DNA of 64,000 bases, from contig NZ_CP047941.1 of NCBI RefSeq assembly GCF_014279815.1, forward strand, positions 62,001 to 126,000, read 5' to 3'. A program made the position numbers and the translations under genes. Source of the DNA: Synechococcus sp. NOUM97013. Its GTDB lineage: Bacteria; Cyanobacteriota; Cyanobacteriia; PCC-6307; Cyanobiaceae. Numbering within the stretch: position 1 is the stretch's first letter; every line of letters starts with the position of its first letter. Below the pieces are notes generated by a model. It saw nothing but the letters and a program-made list of their open reading frames with translations. It was not told the DNA's origin and did not search any database. Shown piece after piece: positions 18,148 to 28,457 of the stretch.

Positions 18148-20904
18148 TCAGGCGGCTAAGCGGTCCAGCACTTGCTGGGCTCTTTGCACCACAGGGGTGG
18201 GCACACCAGCGAGGCGGGCGGCTTCGATGCCGTAGCTGCGGCTGGCACCACCGGGGGCGACGCGATGTAGAAACAGCAGATCATCCCCGGTTTCTTCCAC
18301 CAGCACCTGGAAATTGGCCACGTTGCTGCGCTGGTCCGCCAGGGCATTGAGCTCGTGGTAGTGGGTGGCAAACACCGTGCGGGCCTGCAGATCTCCGGCC
18401 AGGTGCTCGCTCACCGCCCAGGCAATGGAGAGGCCATCGAAGGTGGCGGTGCCGCGTCCGATTTCATCCAGCAGCACCAGCGAGCGATCGCTGGCGTGAT
18501 GCAGGATGTTGGCGGTTTCGGCCATTTCCACCATGAAGGTGGATTGGCCCGCGGCCAGATCATCCACAGCCCCCACCCGGGTGAAGATGCGATCGGCAAT
18601 GCCGATGCGGGCTGAGGCGGCCGGCACCCAACCGCCCACCTGCGCCAGCAGCTGAATCAGGCCGATTTGGCGCAGATAGCAGCTCTTGCCACTGGCATTG
18701 GGGCCGGTGAGCACCATCAGATCCGTGCCTGCTCCCAGCTGCACGTCGTTGGGGGTGAAACGTTCGTCGGCCAGCAGCTGCTCCACCACCGGGTGCCGGC
18801 CGCCCTCCACGGCGAGGGTGCGGCTATCGGTGATCAGCGGTGCGCACCAGCCGCCGGTGGCCGCCACCTCCGCGAGGCTGCAGAGGGCATCCAAACCGGC
18901 CACGGCGCGGGCAGCACGCCGGATGGATTCGGCTTGCAGGCCCACCGCTTCTCGGAGCTGGCAATAAAGCTCGTATTCCCGCTGCGCGGCCCTGGCCTTG
19001 AGCTGGAAGATGGTTCCTTCTCGTGCCTTGAGATCGGGCGTGATGAAACGCTCCTCGTTGGCCAGGGTCTGGCGCCGGATCCAGTGGTCGGGAACGGCGG
19101 TGGATTTGGCTTTGCTGACGGCGAGGAAATAGCCAAAGGTGCGGTGATACTGAAGCCGCAGGTTGGTGTTTCCACTTAGCTGCCGTTCCTGCTGTTCTTG
19201 CTGGGCAAGCCAGTGGTCTTGATCGTCGAGCTGGTTGCGCAGGCCATCGAGCAGAGGGTCGACGCCGTCATGGATCAGGCCGCCCTCGCTGAGGCTGAGG
19301 GGTGGGCTGTCGAGCAGCTGGTGGCGGATCGTCTGGGCCAGCGTCTGCAGCGCAGGATCCGGTTCGAGCAGTTGCTGCAGCCAGTCGGGGCCATCGCTGA
19401 GTTGTCCGTTGATCCGTCCAGCGAGTTGGGGCAGGCGTTCCAGGCCATCGGCGATGGCCACCAGATCGCGGGCACCGGCTTGGCCCGCTCCGGCTCTGCC
19501 GGCCAGGCGTTCGAGATCGCCCATGGGCCGCAGCAGGCGCCTGAGTGATTGGCGCAGAGGCCTGGCGGAGACCAGGGTGCTGACACTGGTCTGGCGCTGC
19601 TGGATGGAATCGGTCTGCACCAGCGGGGCTTCAAGCCACCGGCGTAGGCAGCGGCCGCCCATGGCCGTCAGCGTCTGGTCGATGGCCCAGAGCAGCGACC
19701 CTTGGAATTGGTTGTCGCGCTGGGTGCAGGTCAGTTCCAGATTGCGGCGCGTCTGGGCATCAAGCACCAGGGCATCGCCCTTGAAGCGCAACTGGGGCCG
19801 CTCGAGTGGCGGCGCATGGAGGTCGTCGTCTTCTAGGGGCCGGGTGTCTTGTAGGTAGGCGAGCAGACCTCCAGCGGCGCGTAGGGCCAGGGGATGATCC
19901 TGCAGTCCGAGTCCGTCGAGGGTGCTCAGCCGGTAGTGGTTCAGCAACGCCTGCTCGGCTTCCGGCCGGCTGAAGGGCGTGCTCGCCATGGCCGTGAGCT
20001 GCAAGCGCTCGGGGCACCAGGCAGGACGGCCCGTGTTGTTGCTTGGCGCAGTGAGTTCAGGCCCTGGGCCCCAGACCAGTTCGGCGGGATCCAGTCGTGC
20101 CAACTCCTGATGCAAATCGCCGCTGTTCTCCTGCTGCAGCAACACCAATTCGCCAGTGCTTACATCCGCACGGGCGAGCCCCCAGCGCAAAGGCTGCTGG
20201 CCCTTTGCCGGTTCGACCACCAGTGCTGCAAGCCAGTTGTTGCGGCGGGCGCTGAGCATGCCCTCCTCCAGCACGGTGCCCGGTGTGAGCACGCGAGTGA
20301 TGTCGCGTTTGAGCAAGGTGCCCTTGGCACTGCCTTTGGCAGGTGCTGTTTCCAGTTGGTCGCAGAGAGCAACACTGCGGCCTTTGCGAATCAGTTCAGC
20401 GCAATAGCGCTCGGCGGCGTGATGCGGGATGCCCGCCATCGGCACCCGGCCAATGCTTTTGCCGCCCTCTTTGCCGGTGAGCGTCAGCTCTAGCAACCGG
20501 GACAGTTCAATCGCATCTTCAAAGAAGCACTCGAAGAAATCGCCCAGGCGATAGAGCAGCACCCGTTCGGGATGGCTCGCCTTGAGTTCCACGTAGTGGC
20601 GCAGCATCGGTGTGAGCTGTGCCGGGTCTACCAGGCTGTGATGGCTCCAGGCGGGGAGGTCATCGTCATCGCTTTGGCCGGAGGCCGGGCCTGCGTCTTC
20701 AGCAGCTGCCGGCGCTGTGGTGCTGGTATCAGCGGCTGGCTCGGCACTCGCGCGCTGCCGAGGCCGGGCGCGGGCGTCTTCGGTCAGCGCGTTGTCGTCG
20801 AGGCTGGTGTCACTCGCTGCCGCCGGCTCTGAGCTCGCCTTTTGGGGTGCGGTTTCGGGTTCACCGAACAGATTTCCCTGCAGGGCCAGGTCCATTTGAG
20901 GCAC
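18148..20904 (-). CDS. mutS: DNA mismatch repair protein MutS
   Basis: The 918-residue MutS1 recognises mismatches. The mismatch-binding motif is present as [11 protein letters not shown] (F-x-E retained), followed by connector, lever and clamp regions. The ATPase has Walker [10 protein letters not shown], Walker B-like [21 protein letters not shown] and THYHEL. Residues about 15-85 are an unusual Ala/Glu/Asp-rich, probably disordered extension ahead of the conserved [23 protein letters not shown] core. The gene is convergent with the glycosyltransferase and stands alone. Confidence 0.96.
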   Translation of the reverse strand: MPQMDLALQGNLFGEPETAPQKASSEPAAASDTSLDDNALTEDARARPRQRASAEPAADTSTTAPAAAEDAGPASGQSDDDDLPAWSHHSLVDPAQLTPMLRHYVELKASHPERVLLYRLGDFFECFFEDAIELSRLLELTLTGKEGGKSIGRVPMAGIPHHAAERYCAELIRKGRSVALCDQLETAPAKGSAKGTLLKRDITRVLTPGTVLEEGMLSARRNNWLAALVVEPAKGQQPLRWGLARADVSTGELVLLQQENSGDLHQELARLDPAELVWGPGPELTAPSNNTGRPAWCPERLQLTAMASTPFSRPEAEQALLNHYRLSTLDGLGLQDHPLALRAAGGLLAYLQDTRPLEDDDLHAPPLERPQLRFKGDALVLDAQTRRNLELTCTQRDNQFQGSLLWAIDQTLTAMGGRCLRRWLEAPLVQTDSIQQRQTSVSTLVSARPLRQSLRRLLRPMGDLERLAGRAGAGQAGARDLVAIADGLERLPQLAGRINGQLSDGPDWLQQLLEPDPALQTLAQTIRHQLLDSPPLSLSEGGLIHDGVDPLLDGLRNQLDDQDHWLAQQEQQERQLSGNTNLRLQYHRTFGYFLAVSKAKSTAVPDHWIRRQTLANEERFITPDLKAREGTIFQLKARAAQREYELYCQLREAVGLQAESIRRAARAVAGLDALCSLAEVAATGGWCAPLITDSRTLAVEGGRHPVVEQLLADERFTPNDVQLGAGTDLMVLTGPNASGKSCYLRQIGLIQLLAQVGGWVPAASARIGIADRIFTRVGAVDDLAAGQSTFMVEMAETANILHHASDRSLVLLDEIGRGTATFDGLSIAWAVSEHLAGDLQARTVFATHYHELNALADQRSNVANFQVLVEETGDDLLFLHRVAPGGASRSYGIEAARLAGVPTPVVQRAQQVLDRLAA

Positions 20905-21007
20905 TCAGGAGTCCAGCGGGGAGGTGATCGTAAGGGGCTTTGCCATCGCCTTCACCACAAGCTGTGAAGGTTGCTGAGGCCCGTTGCCGCGCAGAAGCGG
21001 TCAACGT

Positions 21008-21020
21008 GTGAGAATCTCAC
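21008..21020. promoter_or_regulatory. Palindrome overlapping a possible extended -10 of psbZ
   Basis: GTGAGA-A-TCTCAC is a perfect inverted repeat 27 bp before the psbZ ATG. It overlaps TGTGAGAAT, which reads as a TGn-extended -10 box; a TTGCCG about 20 bp further upstream could be a weak -35. An operator role is inference. Confidence 0.4.
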
Positions 21021-21046
21021 GATCCGACCTGGCGTCGACTGATTCC

Positions 21047-21235
21047 ATGCAGATCCTCAACACCCTCACCGTTCTGGCCCTGGTGGTGATGTCGTTTGCC
21101 CTGATTGTGGCTGTACCTGTGCTGTACGCCTCCAATGAAGACAGTGGCCGCTCCAACCGCTTGATCCTGCTTGGCGGCATCGCCTGGGTGGGACTCGTGC
21201 TGCTCAACTGGGGCGTCAGCTTCTTCGTGGTCTGA
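21047..21235 (+). CDS. psbZ: Photosystem II protein PsbZ
   Basis: PsbZ (Ycf9) is a small thylakoid membrane subunit of photosystem II. The 62-residue protein has the expected two transmembrane helices ([22 protein letters not shown] and [21 protein letters not shown]) separated by a short polar loop [10 protein letters not shown], which matches PsbZ topology and length. The open frame extends 21 codons upstream, but that part is basic and non-conserved, so ATG 21047 was chosen. ribH follows on the same strand after a hairpin. Confidence 0.93.
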   Translation: MQILNTLTVLALVVMSFALIVAVPVLYASNEDSGRSNRLILLGGIAWVGLVLLNWGVSFFVV

Positions 21236-21274
21236 TACCGAGCGGGTCGGCATTTGAACTGAATCGTCGCGGTG

Positions 21275-21294
21275 GCTCCCACTGAAGTGGGAGC
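21275..21294. terminator. 8-bp perfect hairpin between psbZ and ribH
   Basis: GCTCCCAC (21275-21282) pairs with GTGGGAGC (21287-21294) around a TGAA tetraloop. A T-run comes only 8 bases later (21303-21306), so termination is not certain. It could equally stabilise the psbZ mRNA 3' end or lie in the ribH leader. It is too small to be an FMN riboswitch. Confidence 0.4.
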
Positions 21295-21318
21295 ATGTGA
21301 TCAGTTTTCGGCAACGGC

Positions 21319-21795
21319 ATGGCCACCTTCGAAGGTCGCTTCACGGATGCGCAATCCCTCCGCATCGGTGTGGTGGTGGCCCGTTTCAATGATCTGGTTA
21401 CCAGCAAGTTGCTGAGCGGCTGCCTGGATTGCCTCACGCGTCATGGCGTTGATGCTTCTGCCACCAGCGCTCAGCTGGATGTGGCCTGGGTACCTGGCTC
21501 CTTCGAGCTTCCTTTGGTGTCGCAAACCATGGCCCGCAGTGGTCGGTACGACGTGCTGATCACCCTTGGGGCTGTGATTCGCGGCGACACTCCGCATTTC
21601 GATGTGGTGGTGGCGGAAGCCAGTAAGGGGGTGGCCGCCGTGTCCCGCGACACGGCGGTGCCCGTCATTTTTGGGGTGCTGACCACCGACACCATGCAGC
21701 AGGCCCTGGAGCGTGCCGGCATCAAGAACAACTTGGGTTGGAGCTATGGCCTGGAAGCACTGGAGATGGGTTCATTGATGAAGGCGTTGAGCTGA
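21319..21795 (+). CDS. ribH: 6,7-dimethyl-8-ribityllumazine synthase
   Basis: The enzyme makes the riboflavin precursor lumazine and usually forms large shells. The 158 residues contain the family motifs [16 protein letters not shown] near the N terminus, [25 protein letters not shown] with the catalytic His, and [20 protein letters not shown]. Length is normal. It sits between psbZ and tRNA-Gly on the same strand. Confidence 0.97.
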   Translation: MATFEGRFTDAQSLRIGVVVARFNDLVTSKLLSGCLDCLTRHGVDASATSAQLDVAWVPGSFELPLVSQTMARSGRYDVLITLGAVIRGDTPHFDVVVAEASKGVAAVSRDTAVPVIFGVLTTDTMQQALERAGIKNNLGWSYGLEALEMGSLMKALS

Positions 21796-21825
21796 TTGCC
21801 TGAGGGCACCCCGGTGGTGCATACT
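21796..21825 (+). promoter_or_regulatory. Possible promoter of tRNA-Gly
   Basis: TTGCCT (21796-21801) and CATACT (21820-21825) are separated by 18 bp, placing a start about 30 bp before the tRNA. Each box matches the sigma-70 consensus at four of six positions. Confidence 0.4.
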
Positions 21826-21862
21826 CATCTGGTCGTGAGGGAGACAACCTCACAACCGACTT

Positions 21863-21934
21863 GCGGATGTAGCTCAGTGGTAGAGCATCTCCTTGCCAAG
21901 GAGAGGGTCGAGAGTTCGAATCTCTTCATCCGCT
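21863..21934 (+). tRNA. tRNA-Gly (GCC)
   Basis: The 72-nt sequence folds into a cloverleaf. Acceptor GCGGATG (21863-21869) pairs with CATCCGC (21927-21933). The D arm has GCTC...GAGC, the anticodon stem is TCTCC/GGAGA with loop TTGCCAA (anticodon GCC), and the T arm is GAGAG-TTCGAAT-CTCTT. The discriminator is T, as expected for bacterial glycine tRNAs. CCA is not encoded. It reads GGC/GGU glycine codons. Confidence 0.95.
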
Positions 21935-22250
21935 TTTGACGATCAATTTCCATTTCCGGAAATTAGATCTCCCCAAGTGGTTCGTTAGCTGATTTCTAAA
22001 TGTCGATGTTCTCAAATCATGAGATCATTTTTTAGTGATCTGACAATTACTCAGTTCGATGAGCTTGAGAAGTTTTTAAATTGTTTGACACGAACGAAAG
22101 ACCAATAGAAGGCGGATTTGCCGAAACAATCAGAGTTCAAGCACTGGTGTTCCGCGCTGATGCTGCGGGCATCCGGCAAAGAATCCTGGATTCCAGCTGG
22201 TTCCAAGCATCAGCTCAGTAAGCTTGCTCTCACTGCGCTGATCGGTTTCC
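21935..22250. other. AT-rich intergenic region between tRNA-Gly and secA
   Basis: I see no gene in these 316 bp, which are noticeably more AT-rich than the flanks. They hold a perfect 12-bp palindrome ATTTCCGGAAAT (21952-21963) just past the tRNA, an inverted repeat AGATCA...TGATCT (22022-22027 and 22036-22041) with a T-rich loop, and a TTGACA near 22084 that could be a -35 box for secA, though no good -10 follows at normal spacing. The last 100 bp before secA are GC-rich. Confidence 0.5.
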
Positions 22251-25106
22251 ATGCTCAAGCTGTTGCTGGGTGACCCCAATGCCCGCAAGCTGAAGCGCTA
22301 TCAGCCGATCGTTTCAGACATCAATCTGCTCGAAGAGGAGATCGCACCGCTCAGCGATGACGACCTGCGCCGGCGCACCGCAGAGTTCCGTCAGCGTCTC
22401 GAGAATGCGGGAACGCTCGACCAGCAGCGCCCAGTGTTGGATGAGCTGTTGCCGGAAGCGTTCGCGGTGGTGCGCGAAGCAGGCAAACGCGTCCTAGGCA
22501 TGCGCCATTTCGACGTGCAGCTGATCGGCGGCATGGTGCTGCATGAAGGCCAGATCGCTGAGATGAAGACCGGCGAAGGCAAGACCCTGGTGGCCACGCT
22601 GCCCAGTTATCTCAATGCCCTCACAGGCCGCGGCGTCCACGTGGTGACCGTGAACGACTATCTGGCCCGCCGCGATGCGGAGTGGATGGGTCAGGTGCAC
22701 CGTTTCCTGGGCTTGTCCGTTGGCTTGATCCAGCAGGACATGGCACCGGCAGAGCGGCGCAGCAATTACGGCTGCGATATCACCTACGCCACCAACTCAG
22801 AGCTGGGGTTTGATTATCTGCGCGACAACATGGCCGCCGACATCAGTGAGGTGGTGCAGCGGGAGTTCCAGTTCTGCGTGATTGACGAGGTCGATTCGAT
22901 CCTGATTGATGAGGCCCGCACCCCTCTGATCATTTCCGGCCAGGTGGAACGGCCTCAGGAGAAATATCAGAAAGCGGCGGAGGTGGCTTCCTACCTCACC
23001 CGGGCTGAAGAAATGGGCAAGGACGGCATCGATCCCGAAGGCGATTACGAGGTAGATGAGAAGCAGCGCAGCTGCACGCTCACTGATGAAGGCTTCGCCA
23101 AGGCCGAGCAGATGATCGGCGTCAGTGACCTCTACGACCCACAGGACCCTTGGGCTCACTACATCACCAATGCCCTCAAGGCCAAGGATTTGTTCACCCG
23201 GGATGTGAACTACATCGTCCGCGATGGCGAAGCGGTGATCGTCGATGAATTCACCGGCCGGGTGATGCCGGGTCGCCGTTGGAGTGATGGCCAGCACCAG
23301 GCGATTGAAGCCAAGGAGCAGCTGCCGATCCAGCCGGAGACGCAGACCCTGGCCTCCATCACCTACCAGAACTTCTTCCTGCTTTATCCGCGGTTGGCCG
23401 GCATGACCGGCACGGCCAAGACCGAGGAAACCGAATTCGAAAAGACCTACAAGCTCGAAACCGCGATCGTGCCCACCAACCGGGTGCGTGCCCGCCAGGA
23501 CTGGGTGGATCAGGTGTACAAAACCGAAGACGCCAAATGGCGCGCGGTGGCTAAGGAAACCGCCGAAATCCACCAGCAGGGTCGGCCGGTGCTGGTGGGC
23601 ACCACCAGCGTGGAGAAGAGTGAACTGCTCAGTGCTTTGTTGGCGGAGCAGAACATCCCCCACAACCTGCTGAATGCCAAGCCGGAAAACGTGGAGCGGG
23701 AGGCCGAGATCGTGGCCCAGGCGGGTCGATCCGGTGCCGTCACCATCGCCACCAATATGGCCGGCCGCGGCACCGACATCATTCTCGGTGGCAACAGCGA
23801 TTACATGGCCCGGCTGAAGCTACGGGAAGTGCTTCTGTCACGTTTGGTGCGTCCGGAGGAGGGCCATCGTCCGCCGGTGCCTCTCCAGCGCAGTGCGGAT
23901 GCGGCCAGTGGATTTGCTGCCAAGGCGGCCCCCTCAACCGGACCTCACGGCAATGCCCCCAGCGAGGCCCGCGCCATCGGCAATCTCTACCCCTGCCAGC
24001 TCACCGATGAGACAGATCAGGCATTGGCCGACCTGGCTCGCGATCTAGTGAAGGCCTGGGGGGATCGGGCTCTCACAGTGATTGAGCTGGAAGATCGCAT
24101 CGCCACCGCTGCGGAGAAGGCCCCCACCGATGACCCGCAGATCGCTGCGTTGCGCACGGCGATCGCGCGGGTGAAGGGCGAATACGACGTGGTGGTGAAG
24201 CAGGAAGACGAAAGGGTGCGTGAGGCCGGCGGCCTGCACGTGATTGGCACTGAGCGTCATGAATCCCGCCGGGTCGACAATCAGCTGCGCGGTCGTGCTG
24301 GCCGTCAGGGCGACCCGGGCTCCACACGCTTTTTCCTGTCGCTGGGCGACAACCTGCTGCGCATTTTCGGCGGTGATCGTGTGGCCGGACTGATGAATGC
24401 CTTCCGGGTGGAGGAAGACATGCCGATTGAATCCGGCATGCTCACCCGCTCCTTGGAGGGGGCCCAGAAGAAGGTGGAAACGTACTACTACGACATCCGC
24501 AAGCAGGTGTTCGAGTACGACGAGGTGATGAACAACCAGCGCAAGGCGGTGTATTCCGAACGTCGCCGGGTACTGGATGGACGCGAGCTCAAGAAGCAAG
24601 TGGTGGGCTACGGCGAACGCACCATGAATGAAATCGTGGAGGCCTATGTGAATCCCGATCTGCCGCCGGAAGAGTGGGATGTGGCGCAATTGGTGAGCAA
24701 GGTGCAGGAGTTTGTGTATCTCCTGGAGGACCTCAAAGCTGAACAGCTTCAGGGTCTGTCCATGGAGGAGCTCAAGGCATTTCTGCAGGAGCAGTTGCGC
24801 AATGCCTATGACCTCAAGGAGGGCCAGATTGAGCAGCAGCGGCCTGGCCTAATGCGCGAGGCGGAACGCTTTTTCATCCTTCAGCAGATCGACACGCTCT
24901 GGCGTGAACACTTGCAGGCCATGGATGCCTTACGCGAGTCGGTTGGCCTTCGTGGTTATGGCCAAAAAGATCCGTTGATCGAATACAAAAATGAGGGCTA
25001 CGACATGTTCCTCGACATGATGACCAACATGCGCCGCAATGTGATCTATTCGATGTTCATGTTCCAGCCGGCACCACCTGAAGCGCAGAGGAGCACAGTT
25101 GCTTGA
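22251..25106 (+). CDS. secA: Protein translocase ATPase SecA
   Basis: SecA drives preproteins through SecYEG at the plasma and thylakoid membranes. The 951-residue protein has Walker A MKTGEGKT (105-112), the [15 protein letters not shown] segment, the preprotein cross-linking region, NBD2 motifs ([39 protein letters not shown]) and the helical scaffold/wing. A cyanobacterial insertion of about 80 residues separates GRGTDI from the [15 protein letters not shown] segment. The C-terminal zinc-binding SecB tail of proteobacteria is absent (ends [10 protein letters not shown]). Confidence 0.97.
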   Translation: MLKLLLGDPNARKLKRYQPIVSDINLLEEEIAPLSDDDLRRRTAEFRQRLENAGTLDQQRPVLDELLPEAFAVVREAGKRVLGMRHFDVQLIGGMVLHEGQIAEMKTGEGKTLVATLPSYLNALTGRGVHVVTVNDYLARRDAEWMGQVHRFLGLSVGLIQQDMAPAERRSNYGCDITYATNSELGFDYLRDNMAADISEVVQREFQFCVIDEVDSILIDEARTPLIISGQVERPQEKYQKAAEVASYLTRAEEMGKDGIDPEGDYEVDEKQRSCTLTDEGFAKAEQMIGVSDLYDPQDPWAHYITNALKAKDLFTRDVNYIVRDGEAVIVDEFTGRVMPGRRWSDGQHQAIEAKEQLPIQPETQTLASITYQNFFLLYPRLAGMTGTAKTEETEFEKTYKLETAIVPTNRVRARQDWVDQVYKTEDAKWRAVAKETAEIHQQGRPVLVGTTSVEKSELLSALLAEQNIPHNLLNAKPENVEREAEIVAQAGRSGAVTIATNMAGRGTDIILGGNSDYMARLKLREVLLSRLVRPEEGHRPPVPLQRSADAASGFAAKAAPSTGPHGNAPSEARAIGNLYPCQLTDETDQALADLARDLVKAWGDRALTVIELEDRIATAAEKAPTDDPQIAALRTAIARVKGEYDVVVKQEDERVREAGGLHVIGTERHESRRVDNQLRGRAGRQGDPGSTRFFLSLGDNLLRIFGGDRVAGLMNAFRVEEDMPIESGMLTRSLEGAQKKVETYYYDIRKQVFEYDEVMNNQRKAVYSERRRVLDGRELKKQVVGYGERTMNEIVEAYVNPDLPPEEWDVAQLVSKVQEFVYLLEDLKAEQLQGLSMEELKAFLQEQLRNAYDLKEGQIEQQRPGLMREAERFFILQQIDTLWREHLQAMDALRESVGLRGYGQKDPLIEYKNEGYDMFLDMMTNMRRNVIYSMFMFQPAPPEAQRSTVA

Positions 25107-25149
25107 CGATTTGCATGGACCTAAATCCCCTAATTACAAGCTGAGCTGA

Positions 25150-26499
25150 ATGCCAGATCATCGCTCGCTGCTGCTGCGTGCGCTGCTCCTGGATGGCTTG
25201 GGGCAGTTGATGCTTCTGGGTCTGTTCGTTGTTCTGCCTGATTTCACCGGATTGCCCACGGCTGAGCTTGGCTTGAACGCCCAGCTGGGCTGGGTGTTGT
25301 TCGTTGTGTTGGCGTATCCAGCGCTGGGGTGGTTGTTCGGCAGTTTTACAGTGTTGCGCTGGCGCCGCTTGCCCTTGTTGGTGCTGCTTCAGCGTCTGCT
25401 GCTGACCGCTTTTGCAACCTTAATGTTGGTGGCTATCGCCCGTTGGTTGATCAACCCAGCTGTTGATGTCTGGCTGGTGCACCGTCGTGTTCAGATCGTC
25501 TGGATTGCAGGGATTACGGCCTGGGCTCTGTTGGTGCGGGTTGGTTTGCGGCGTGGTGTGTTCTTGCAGGAATCACCGCGCTTCCTGTTGCTGGCCCAAC
25601 CCGATGAAGTTGATCCGATCATGCGGGCCTGGAAGCGTGTGCCAGGGCGTCAGAACTTGAGATTGATTCAGCCGAAGGTGTTGTTGGAGCGTATGCAGCA
25701 CTCTCAAGAACCTTTGCTTGTCGCGATCACACCGGCATCGCGCCAGACCTTAGAGCTCGCTCCGTTAATGCAGCGCTTGGAGAGCCGTGATCCTCGCCAG
25801 CTCAGGGTTCTGTCGTTAATCCGTTTATTCGAACAGGAGCAGGAACGATTTCCCCCCGCTCTCATGCCGGACGATGCACTTGCTTACGACGATCTTCCTT
25901 GGGCAGCCACATTCAGCGTGCAAGCTCAGCTCAAACGTTTGGCTGATGTGTTGGTATCTATGTCGTTGTTGCTGGTTACTGCTCCCTTCGTCGTGTTGGC
26001 AGCATTATTGATTTGGCTTGAAGATCAAGGACCGATTTTTTATATCCAGCAACGCAGTGGTTGGTTGGGTGAACCTTTTAATGTTCTGAAATTGCGCACG
26101 ATGACGGTGCAACCCAGCGATGCTCCGGCGACGTGGACGACTGTTGGGGATCACAGAATCACATGGGTGGGTATTTGGTTGAGACGCTTCCGGATTGATG
26201 AATTGCCCCAACTCTTTAATGTGCTCAAAGGTGAGATGAGTTTGATTGGTCCCAGGCCAGAACGTCCAGAACTGGAGCGCAATTTAGAACTGGAAATCGC
26301 CCATTACCGCAAGCGCCACTGGATGCGTCCGGGGTTAAGCGGCTGGGCTCAGGTTTGTGCACCTTACGCCAGCAGTGTCGAAGATTCTGATCTCAAGTTG
26401 TCGTACGATCTTTACTATCTAAGGCATTTCAGCGCTTGGCTGGATTTGGTGATTCTCTTTCGTACGATTAAAACGATTTTGAAAGCCCAGGGTCGCTAA
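25150..26499 (+). CDS. Membrane sugar-1-phosphate transferase that primes glycan synthesis (WcaJ/WbaP type)
   Basis: The protein (449 residues) would transfer a hexose-1-phosphate to undecaprenyl phosphate, starting a lipid-linked glycan. Residues 1-135 carry about four transmembrane segments; residues 270-449 are the bacterial sugar transferase domain, with a membrane anchor (VLVSMSLLLVTAPFVVLAAL), NVLKLRTM, RFRIDELPQLFNVLKGEMSLIGPRPERPE and RPGLSGWAQV. The N-terminal module aligns without gaps over 70 residues with the glycosyltransferase at 40342 (W61-R130 here). It marks the left edge of the glycan island. Its stop overlaps the stop of the convergent sulfotransferase gene. Confidence 0.9.
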   Translation: MPDHRSLLLRALLLDGLGQLMLLGLFVVLPDFTGLPTAELGLNAQLGWVLFVVLAYPALGWLFGSFTVLRWRRLPLLVLLQRLLLTAFATLMLVAIARWLINPAVDVWLVHRRVQIVWIAGITAWALLVRVGLRRGVFLQESPRFLLLAQPDEVDPIMRAWKRVPGRQNLRLIQPKVLLERMQHSQEPLLVAITPASRQTLELAPLMQRLESRDPRQLRVLSLIRLFEQEQERFPPALMPDDALAYDDLPWAATFSVQAQLKRLADVLVSMSLLLVTAPFVVLAALLIWLEDQGPIFYIQQRSGWLGEPFNVLKLRTMTVQPSDAPATWTTVGDHRITWVGIWLRRFRIDELPQLFNVLKGEMSLIGPRPERPELERNLELEIAHYRKRHWMRPGLSGWAQVCAPYASSVEDSDLKLSYDLYYLRHFSAWLDLVILFRTIKTILKAQGR

Positions 26500-27137
26500 T
26501 TAGACGTAAAAAGCCGATTGGCCTTATGCTTTAAGCGATTGATTGGATTGATTTTGGTCAAATTACCGTATATTTTTTCTTCCCAGGCAGTCCAGGCAGG
26601 ATTGTTCTCGTAAATTCTGTTTAGATCACGCTTCCCAAAAAAATCTTCGATTTTGCGGCTATATTGATTGGTATTTTGATTTGGAAATCGTAGTGGTATG
26701 GTTCCCTTTGGTAAAAGAGGTAAGACGTAGCGATTGCTGTCTTCTTCGAGATGTTCTAGGCGTACCGTGTGTGTGCATGATGTTGCGTTGAAATAGTGAA
26801 TCCAATAATCAGCTGCTACCCAGGTGCCACCGAGTCGGAGTGAGTAGAACAAGCCACTTCTAACTGGTTCAAACGGAATCTCGAGACCCATTTTTTTAGT
26901 CTTGTGATGCCAGTCGCTGAGCAACCATCTTGCAAGTCGACGTGTTGTAATAATGCTTTTCTTGCTTGACAGTACATTAATACTTTTAAAGCGAGTTTGA
27001 ATTGATTCATGCTTAGCATCAACATCGTCTGGATCAATATTAATACATGGAAACTTCAGTTCTCTGAACAGTCTGGCAGTGCTTGTCCCGCCGGTTTTTG
27101 GTAGATGAAGCCATATGAAATCGTTCCCAGTAATCAT
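26496..27137 (-). CDS. Small sulfotransferase-family protein, AT-rich
   Basis: The 213-residue protein resembles PAPS-dependent sulfotransferases. LHLPKTGGTSTARL (from residue 11) is the 5'-phosphosulfate loop, and IITTRRLARWLLSDW is a candidate for the 3'-phosphate-binding Arg/Ser segment. Likely acceptors are glycans, given the neighbourhood, but this is inference. ATG 27137 was chosen because the upstream start at 27167 lies inside a terminator hairpin. The coding sequence is clearly more AT-rich than its neighbours and prefers A/T-ending codons, pointing to transfer from another source. Confidence 0.72.
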   Translation of the reverse strand: MITGNDFIWLHLPKTGGTSTARLFRELKFPCINIDPDDVDAKHESIQTRFKSINVLSSKKSIITTRRLARWLLSDWHHKTKKMGLEIPFEPVRSGLFYSLRLGGTWVAADYWIHYFNATSCTHTVRLEHLEEDSNRYVLPLLPKGTIPLRFPNQNTNQYSRKIEDFFGKRDLNRIYENNPAWTAWEEKIYGNLTKINPINRLKHKANRLFTSN

Positions 27138-27150
27138 AGAATTTTTGGTC

Positions 27151-27180
27151 AAAAAAAAGCCCCCCACTTTGGAGGGCTTT
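27151..27180 (-). terminator. Strong intrinsic terminator of the RTX-like protein gene
   Basis: Read on the minus strand, AAAGCCCTCC pairs with GGGGGGCTTT around an AAAGT loop, with one mismatch, and is followed by eight T residues (27158-27151). It lies 29 bp past the stop of the gene at 27209-28345 and separates it from the sulfotransferase. Confidence 0.88.
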
Positions 27181-27208
27181 CAGATTATTAGAGTGTAGTA
27201 GGTGTGAA

Positions 27209-28345
27209 TCAGACGAAGCTAGAAGCAGTCAGATTAGCTGCACCACCATCAATCACAAGCCAGCTATCGCTTCCGAGTGCGCCCGCTCCAGTGCCAGTAG
27301 TTGCAGCTGCGTCGCCAACGAAAACAATTGCGTCATCACCTGTTGCAGCGATGGTGAAGGTTCCATCAACCAGGTAAGTGCCAAAGGCAAAGTAGGTGAT
27401 GTTGGCAGCAAAGGAGCCGCTAGCGGCTGCAACAGTAGTTGCATTGGCTGAGGCTGCATTGCCAGTATCGAGCAGGTTGCCCGCACCGAAATCTTTAATG
27501 ATTTCTTTCTTAGAAACTGTAATTGTTTCTCCAGCTTTGAAATCGCCGATCACGACTTCATTGCCGCCTGAATCTGCAGTTAAGCCAGACTCATCTTTGT
27601 CAACCTTGAAACGGTTGACACCAGCACCACCTTCATAAGTGTCGAGACCATCACCACCGATCAAAGTGTCTTTGCCACCACCACCGATGAGAGTGGCATT
27701 GCCAGCGCCATCAGTGATTTTGTCTGCTCCGGCGTCACCATACATTGCAACACCGGTACTAGTGCTGTTGGTGATTGTGTCATCCTCAGAACCGCCACGC
27801 AGGGTGGTATCTGCACTGATGGCAGTAGCGATTTTGATAATGTCGTTGCCTTTTTGGCCATTGATGAAGTTACCGGCTCCATCAAGAGTGGTCACGTTAA
27901 AGAAATCACTTTCGCTGCCGCCAACCAGAGTGTTAGAGGCACCGCCGAGATCGGTAACGGTGAAAGTGTCAGCTCCTTGTCCGCCAGCGAAGCGACTCTT
28001 GGTTGTTAGCGCACCATTAGTAAGGGTGAAGGTATCAGCTCCTCCTTGACCGCCAACGGTGATCCCAGAGTCTGCAGTGCTGTCGTTAAGCGTGAATGTG
28101 TCAGCTGCATCACCAAGAGTGATATTCAGCTTCTTTTTCAGGGTGTCGCCACTGAGAGTGACACTGTCAATGCCACCACCCATGCCGACCGCAGCAGAGG
28201 TAATAACACCTTGAAGGGTCAAAGTGTCAGCTCCTTGGAAAGAGTTGACTTGAATGACTCCAGCAGTGGAATTGGAGGTGGAATCTGAGCCGGATGTTCC
28301 GACCAAGGTTGCGCCGTCGGCGTCAGTTGTAGTTGTGTAAGCCAA
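27209..28345 (-). CDS. RTX-like beta-roll protein, probable type I secretion substrate
   Basis: The 378-residue acidic protein is rich in Gly, Asp, Thr, Ala and Ser and almost free of Cys. Repeats of the kind GGxGADTFTLTN/GGQGADTFTV occur through residues 35-240, with better RTX-like nonapeptides at LIGGGGKDTLIGGDGLDTYEGGAG (about 215-240). No Sec signal is present; the hydrophobic C-terminal end (ANLTASSFV) is typical of type I secretion signals. It lies just downstream of, and on the same strand as, a type I ABC/HlyD pair. The start is TTG 28345, since no ATG is in frame before a stop. Its own promoter and strong terminator suggest high-level, separate expression, as for a surface protein. 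Confidence 0.8.
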   Translation of the reverse strand: MAYTTTTDADGATLVGTSGSDSTSNSTAGVIQVNSFQGADTLTLQGVITSAAVGMGGGIDSVTLSGDTLKKKLNITLGDAADTFTLNDSTADSGITVGGQGGADTFTLTNGALTTKSRFAGGQGADTFTVTDLGGASNTLVGGSESDFFNVTTLDGAGNFINGQKGNDIIKIATAISADTTLRGGSEDDTITNSTSTGVAMYGDAGADKITDGAGNATLIGGGGKDTLIGGDGLDTYEGGAGVNRFKVDKDESGLTADSGGNEVVIGDFKAGETITVSKKEIIKDFGAGNLLDTGNAASANATTVAAASGSFAANITYFAFGTYLVDGTFTIAATGDDAIVFVGDAAATTGTGAGALGSDSWLVIDGGAANLTASSFV

Positions 28346-28377
28346 GGCCTTTGCAAAGAGAAGGGCTACTTGAAAAC

Positions 28378-28404
28378 TTTATAAGTAGATGTACTGCGGC
28401 GCAA
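28378..28404 (-). promoter_or_regulatory. Possible promoter of the RTX-like protein gene
   Basis: On the minus strand TTGCGC (28404-28399) and TATAAA (28383-28378) are separated by 15 bp, with the start codon about 33 bp after the -10. Spacing is slightly short. Confidence 0.4.
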
Positions 28405-28457
28405 GTGATTTGGACAGTTGGTTGAGTGGATTGTCCTGACTCGCTGACGCTGATGGT

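Noticed and set aside
21241-21318. An FMN riboswitch before ribH
   Set aside because: The leader is too short and lacks the multi-stem FMN aptamer; only one simple hairpin is present.
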